Source: Stichopus chloronotus (taxonomy: Eukaryota; Echinodermata; Holothuroidea; Aspidochirotida; Stichopodidae). From it: 64,000 nt of DNA. How positions within the stretch are numbered: position 1 is the first letter of the stretch; every line of letters begins with the position of its first letter. The DNA lies in contig CM037835.1 of the NCBI GenBank assembly GCA_021234535.1, forward strand, positions 3,100,001 to 3,164,000, in the 5' to 3' direction. This document shows, in pieces, positions 59,858-64,000 of the stretch. Under the pieces are notes generated by a model. The model was not told where the DNA came from and made no database searches. It was given only the letters and a program-made list of their open reading frames with translations. The position numbers and the translations under genes were made by a program.

Positions 59858-60720
59858 GCATAGCCTGCACATGGATATTGTGTACTATGTTAGTCAAGTA
59901 TGCTCTGCTAAGCTGTAGTCCCATTCATTGGTAAAATGTGGGGGCAAGAGTTTTGTGTTTTAGGACCGCTTTTATTACAGCAGCTATGCTCACCTCTAAA
60001 AGTCACCTTCACATACATGTTGTCATGGTTTGCCATTCCACCATCTCATATCAAGTCATATAAACTCTGTGGAAGTAAACTGACATATCGACTTGTGAAA
60101 GATCTTTCTCTGGAACAGTCACTGACAAAAAAAAAGAAAAGGAAGAAAAACATTCAAATATGAAGAGGCTGAATGCAATAGCACATGATTGAGCACCTCA
60201 GAATATCAGGTTAACCTGAATCATCACCAGATGGATCAACATCACAGGAAGAATATCATGATCTCTTGTAGCAGTATGATGGTTATAATGATCAGTAGCT
60301 ACATACTGTTGATGATCAACACGGATGAAGAGCCACTACTGTTGCATCCACGTAGGTCATCGTGGACATGGATGAAGAGATTACCCAAAAGAGAAGATGA
60401 ATTGATACGGCAGTTATATATACTAGTTTATTATTATTATTATTATTACACAAATGAACAGCATGAACACAGTGACTACCATTAGATGGTTAACAGTGAA
60501 AGGAGAGTTATATCGATCATCATTAAATAAATGACCACCATCAGTCTGATGGACAATCACAGCAATCATCATCCAGTAGATTTGAGAGGAAGCTGTGTCC
60601 AGTGAATGAGCAAGAGTTAAATAAGAGGGATGGTTGTTGCTACTCATTAAATGTTTCAGCAAATACCTGACAAGTAGGTAGACATTACAGGTTAGGGAAC
60701 AATAAAACAATGTATCCTAC
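59858..60720 (+). other. aralar 3' flank, probable 3' untranslated region
   Basis: AT-rich sequence after the stop codon with no coding family. It has a TTA/ATT microsatellite at 60426-60447 and AATAAA words at 60526-60531 and 60701-60706. The open frame at 60189-60485 looks like chance. Confidence 0.5.
60701..60706 (+). terminator. possible polyadenylation signal AATAAA for aralar
   Basis: AATAAA about 845 bases after the stop codon. Another is at 60526 and more lie near 61950 and 62890. Which is used cannot be told from sequence. Confidence 0.3.
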
Positions 60721-63240
60721 TTTTGCTGTGATATCTTTCTCCTTGTATCCAAACTAAGACAGGTTTTATCTCCCATTATCCTCAAAGCTGATCAATTACT
60801 TAAAGTACAAAAACGTTGCAGCGTACTGTCAGTCAGCATCTGTTGATACAATGTATGATAACCTTTATTATGACTGTTACATGCAATTACTCTCTATGTG
60901 ACCTACTGTTGCTGATAGTGCCTCTGTCTGCTGCATTGTTCATCTTAAAATGGTATGATGTAATATCGATGTTTTAATGATACTGGTATATTTATTGATG
61001 CTGATACACTGGTATTGATATACCAATACTGGTACATAGTATCTGATACTGGTATCCCATAATAATATGCACGGTTGGGTGTTATATTCACCTTGTGTAT
61101 TATCAACCATTTTGCAGCCACTTACGTAATATCGTGTATTCTGAAAAGTATGGGTTTACAGCTCCATACTTACCATTACAAAGAAGTTCAATGTTCCACT
61201 TTATGTAGTTGGCTGGAAAGGGTGTTGTCCAAGTTATGGACGCCTGCTGTGAAAAGGTCAAACATCATCAAACTTTGATCATGAGATCTCCTATGTTCGT
61301 TAAAATGCTGTCTTAATGTGACATCAATACTTGATGATATACTATTTGATATGACATATTGTTGATCACTCCACCTTCTGGAACACTTTTATTGCAGGAA
61401 GAAGTTTTCCTTTTCAAGAGTCACTTTGTTATTGTAGTCTGCTTTTCAAGAGTCACTGTGTTATTTTAGTCTATTTTTTAAATGCTAGTAAATGATCTCC
61501 AATGATTGACACTCTGCTCAAAACATGACATCAAGACAGAATGCTAACAGTTTTTTTTTCTTTGTCTGGGTTACTATATTAAAAAATAACAAACAATGGT
61601 GTTAAAAAAATCATAGAGAATGGATACTAATAAACATGGTTGCGATGATGATATCATAACAATAATCTTGGATACAACACTAGGTATAAAGATAGCATGT
61701 TGAAGTTAGCCAGTCCAGATTGTAAAATTGAGTCAAATAATGAAATGTTTGATACTTTTCATTGTTAGCTGGGTCCATCTCCATTCTCTTGCTCTCTTCG
61801 ATCTCATGTTAGTGTTCTTTATCACTTCTACTATCCTTATCTATTGATGTATGGTAATTCCTTGCTGTTGATTTTTTGCTGTGAAAAAGTTCTTAACACT
61901 TTTCCATACCATAGAATCAAGGTTGCATTTTCCTGCTGAAATACCTTTGATAAATAAATGACAGGTCCATTGTTTTTATCCTGTGAGGTCATATTTGTTC
62001 AAACATAATATCTATATATATCTTTTGTGAGTGATATCGTAGATCATACAGGAGTAGAGGATGCATTTGAACGTGCATGAATATGTATGAGCTAGCAAAA
62101 TCAAGCAGTACAAGTGCTTGAAATCCTTTTTTTTTTACAACCACAAATAAGCACAATATGTTTCAGCATGGTTCTTTGACATATGAGCTTTACACAATGC
62201 TTAAAGGCAGTCCCTCATTACCCCATGCTATATTTTTTGCTGTGGGATAGCAAAATTCGCAACTGGTTCTGCTCTTTGATTGACAGCAAATTTGAAAGAT
62301 GCTCATATAGGATCATACATAGCTCATATTACACAGCATACAAACTGACCCATTGTTTTGGATTTGGATAAAGATGTGGAGGAATTTGAGAGCTACATAA
62401 GTAGTTGGGAAAATTGAAACTGTCTAGGGCAAGGAGGCATTGTCGTTATTGAATAATTAGGCCTATACCTGATACAAAGATATTGATTGACTTACATATT
62501 GCAGTAGATGTGTCTTATCAATTTAATGATGCTTTAATTATATCACTCTCCATTTACATAAAAAGTTCTTGAAGATTTTATTAGCGACCTTCATTTATCT
62601 ATGTATCTATTGTTGTTATTTCACGTGGGATATGTGAAATATATCTTTCAGATGCCTTCAAGGTGAAGGTGTTCAGAAGCAGCTTCAATGTCCTTTGATT
62701 TGTATACAGCTGATGATGCAAAAAGAAAAGTATACATTAAAAAGCATCTTCCATTTTAAAGTTAAATTTGGTCATGTTTTCAGCAAATTATTTCATTCTC
62801 AGCCATTAATTGTTTAAGTGATGAACTTGCCGTGAAGCTTCAATTTTTCAAGTAGCATGGGTACGCTTCATTGCATACAAATTTTATAAAAATAAATCAC
62901 TGGGCAGTTGAAATACTATCTCTTATTTTGTTTCTCTTGATCTCATACCATCTCATAATGTATTGAATCTGCTAAAAATCCCATTTGCCAAACCCCACAT
63001 TTCTATTGTATGTATGTATATCTTGTTACCAATCCTCATCGCTTTAGGTCATCTTTGTCACCTCACAGTGATTCTGTCCCACTCATACAAATATCTTTTT
63101 AAACTAGCAACCTTGAAGGAAACAACACTCAAGTAAGCAAGGCATCTAAAAATTGGCAAACCCATACCTCTGACGCTGTATACGCTAGAAAAAAAAAACA
63201 GGGACCAGATTCAGACACCTGATATTTAGACGGCAACATT
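60721..63240. other. downstream non-coding stretch
   Basis: AT-rich, no gene recognised. 60970-61058 is rich in repeated GATACTGGTAT words in both orientations. Confidence 0.5.
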
Positions 63241-63245
63241 TCCTT

Positions 63246-63455
63246 TCACCATTTTGGGTTATTATGGCTGTTTTTGACTTCTTTTGGGTAATTTTGGTTG
63301 TTTTGGGGTGGTTTCTGCTGTTTGGGGGTGTTTTTGGCTGGTTTTGGGTGTTTCGGGCTGGTTTTGGCTAGTTATGGGGTATTTTGGCTGGTCATGGGTG
63401 GTTTTGGGTGAGTTTTGGCTGGTTTTGGGCGGTTTTGACTGTTTTGGGTGGTTTC
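63246..63455 (+). repeat. TTTTGGGTGG/TTTTGGCTGG minisatellite
   Basis: Degenerate 10-base units about 21 times over. The open frame across it (Trp/Gly/Val-rich) is a by-product. Confidence 0.9.
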
Positions 63456-64000
63456 ATGTTTTACAAATGCCCGTTATGAATAACTGTGGGTCGTGCAGAT
63501 TTCAAAGTTTCATCTGTAGATTTATTTTTGTGTCCATTCCAAAACCAAATGCAACATGTCCAAAGACATGATGTTACATGTATTGGTTATCAACTAATCT
63601 TTTTACTCTGCCACCCTTTTCCCGTCCCTTGTTTTTTTTATCAGCTGATCAAGAGACTCTGTGTGTGTGTGTGTGTTACCCATCAGCAGCAATTCCCTAC
63701 AGTCCATACAGCAGTCTTCAAATACGATAGCTCAGTCTGAACCGGATTGTAAGTTAAAACAAGGGGGTGTTCACTTTTACTTTTTTGCTGCCGTGCTATG
63801 GCAAAATGTCATCAGCTTAATTGTAACGCAATTCTTATTTCGTACAGTAGATAAGACGAAGAATACGCATAGCCAAGGCCTAGCTAGGGCCACAGTCGTC
63901 CACACGTAGTAGGCTATGCCCTGTATAGCCTAAGCTAATGCTACGTGGGGGACGCCTGTAGCTAGAACCACAAGGCATACTAGGTTAAAGCCCTAGGTCG
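63456..64000. other. right-edge stretch, no gene found
   Basis: Contains a GT microsatellite (63660-63676) and, near the edge, several GGCCTAG/TAGGCTA words. No coding family recognised. Confidence 0.5.

Noticed and set aside
60189..60485. 98-residue open frame after the aralar stop
   Set aside because: Low-complexity, ends in a TAT microsatellite, in the expected 3' untranslated region.
63284..63571. Trp/Gly/Val-rich open frame
   Set aside because: It is the translation of the TTTTGGGTGG minisatellite and has no non-repeat support.

Overview
This is a eukaryotic (animal) genomic window: AT-rich, intron-dense, and full of short repeats and degenerate transposons. I found no bacterial-type operons. 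The mix of a CR1-like LINE, a BEL/Pao fragment, TTAA-flanked and CAGGG-ended DNA elements, and genes that match vertebrate orthologues closely suggests a marine invertebrate, plausibly a deuterostome such as an echinoderm. That placement is inference; no ribosomal or mitochondrial marker is present to fix it.

Two conserved genes can be read, arranged head to head. On the minus strand, 1486-4312 holds the 5' coding exons of HAT1 (type B histone acetyltransferase), whose catalytic part lies beyond the left edge. On the plus strand, 22398-59857 holds a complete 16-exon gene for the calcium-regulated mitochondrial aspartate/glutamate carrier (aralar/citrin, SLC25A12/SLC25A13). Every splice junction is GT..AG and in phase, and the product is 678 residues, the same length as human SLC25A12. 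HAT1 and SLC25A12 are also divergent neighbours on human chromosome 2q31.1, so the window preserves an old gene pair.

The most notable feature is in the carrier gene. Exon 6, encoding EF-hand 5 of the regulatory domain, is followed after 107 bases by a second, diverged exon. It has exactly the same length (147 bases), the same phase (0/0) and good splice sites. The two peptides share about 21 of 49 residues. This looks like a pair of mutually exclusive exons that would give two carrier isoforms differing in one EF-hand loop.

Layout: 1-1250, minus-orientation array of 145-bp units, each with a DR1-type nuclear-receptor motif. 1486-4312, HAT1 exons. 4313-22397, HAT1 first intron and/or intergenic DNA, holding terminal-inverted-repeat elements (5195-6047, 9981-12666, 11537-11664, 20994-21346), a tRNA-like SINE head (10648-10719), a near full-length decayed CR1-like LINE (14713-17770) and an unusual satellite-like array (17779-18507). 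22398-59857, the carrier gene, with repeats in introns 1 to 5 and nested retroelement debris in intron 15. 59858-64000, 3' flank with possible polyadenylation signals, an AT-rich stretch and a TTTTGG-rich minisatellite.

HAT1 acetylates newly made histone H4. The carrier exports mitochondrial aspartate in exchange for glutamate and a proton for the malate-aspartate shuttle. No functional link between them can be read from the sequence.
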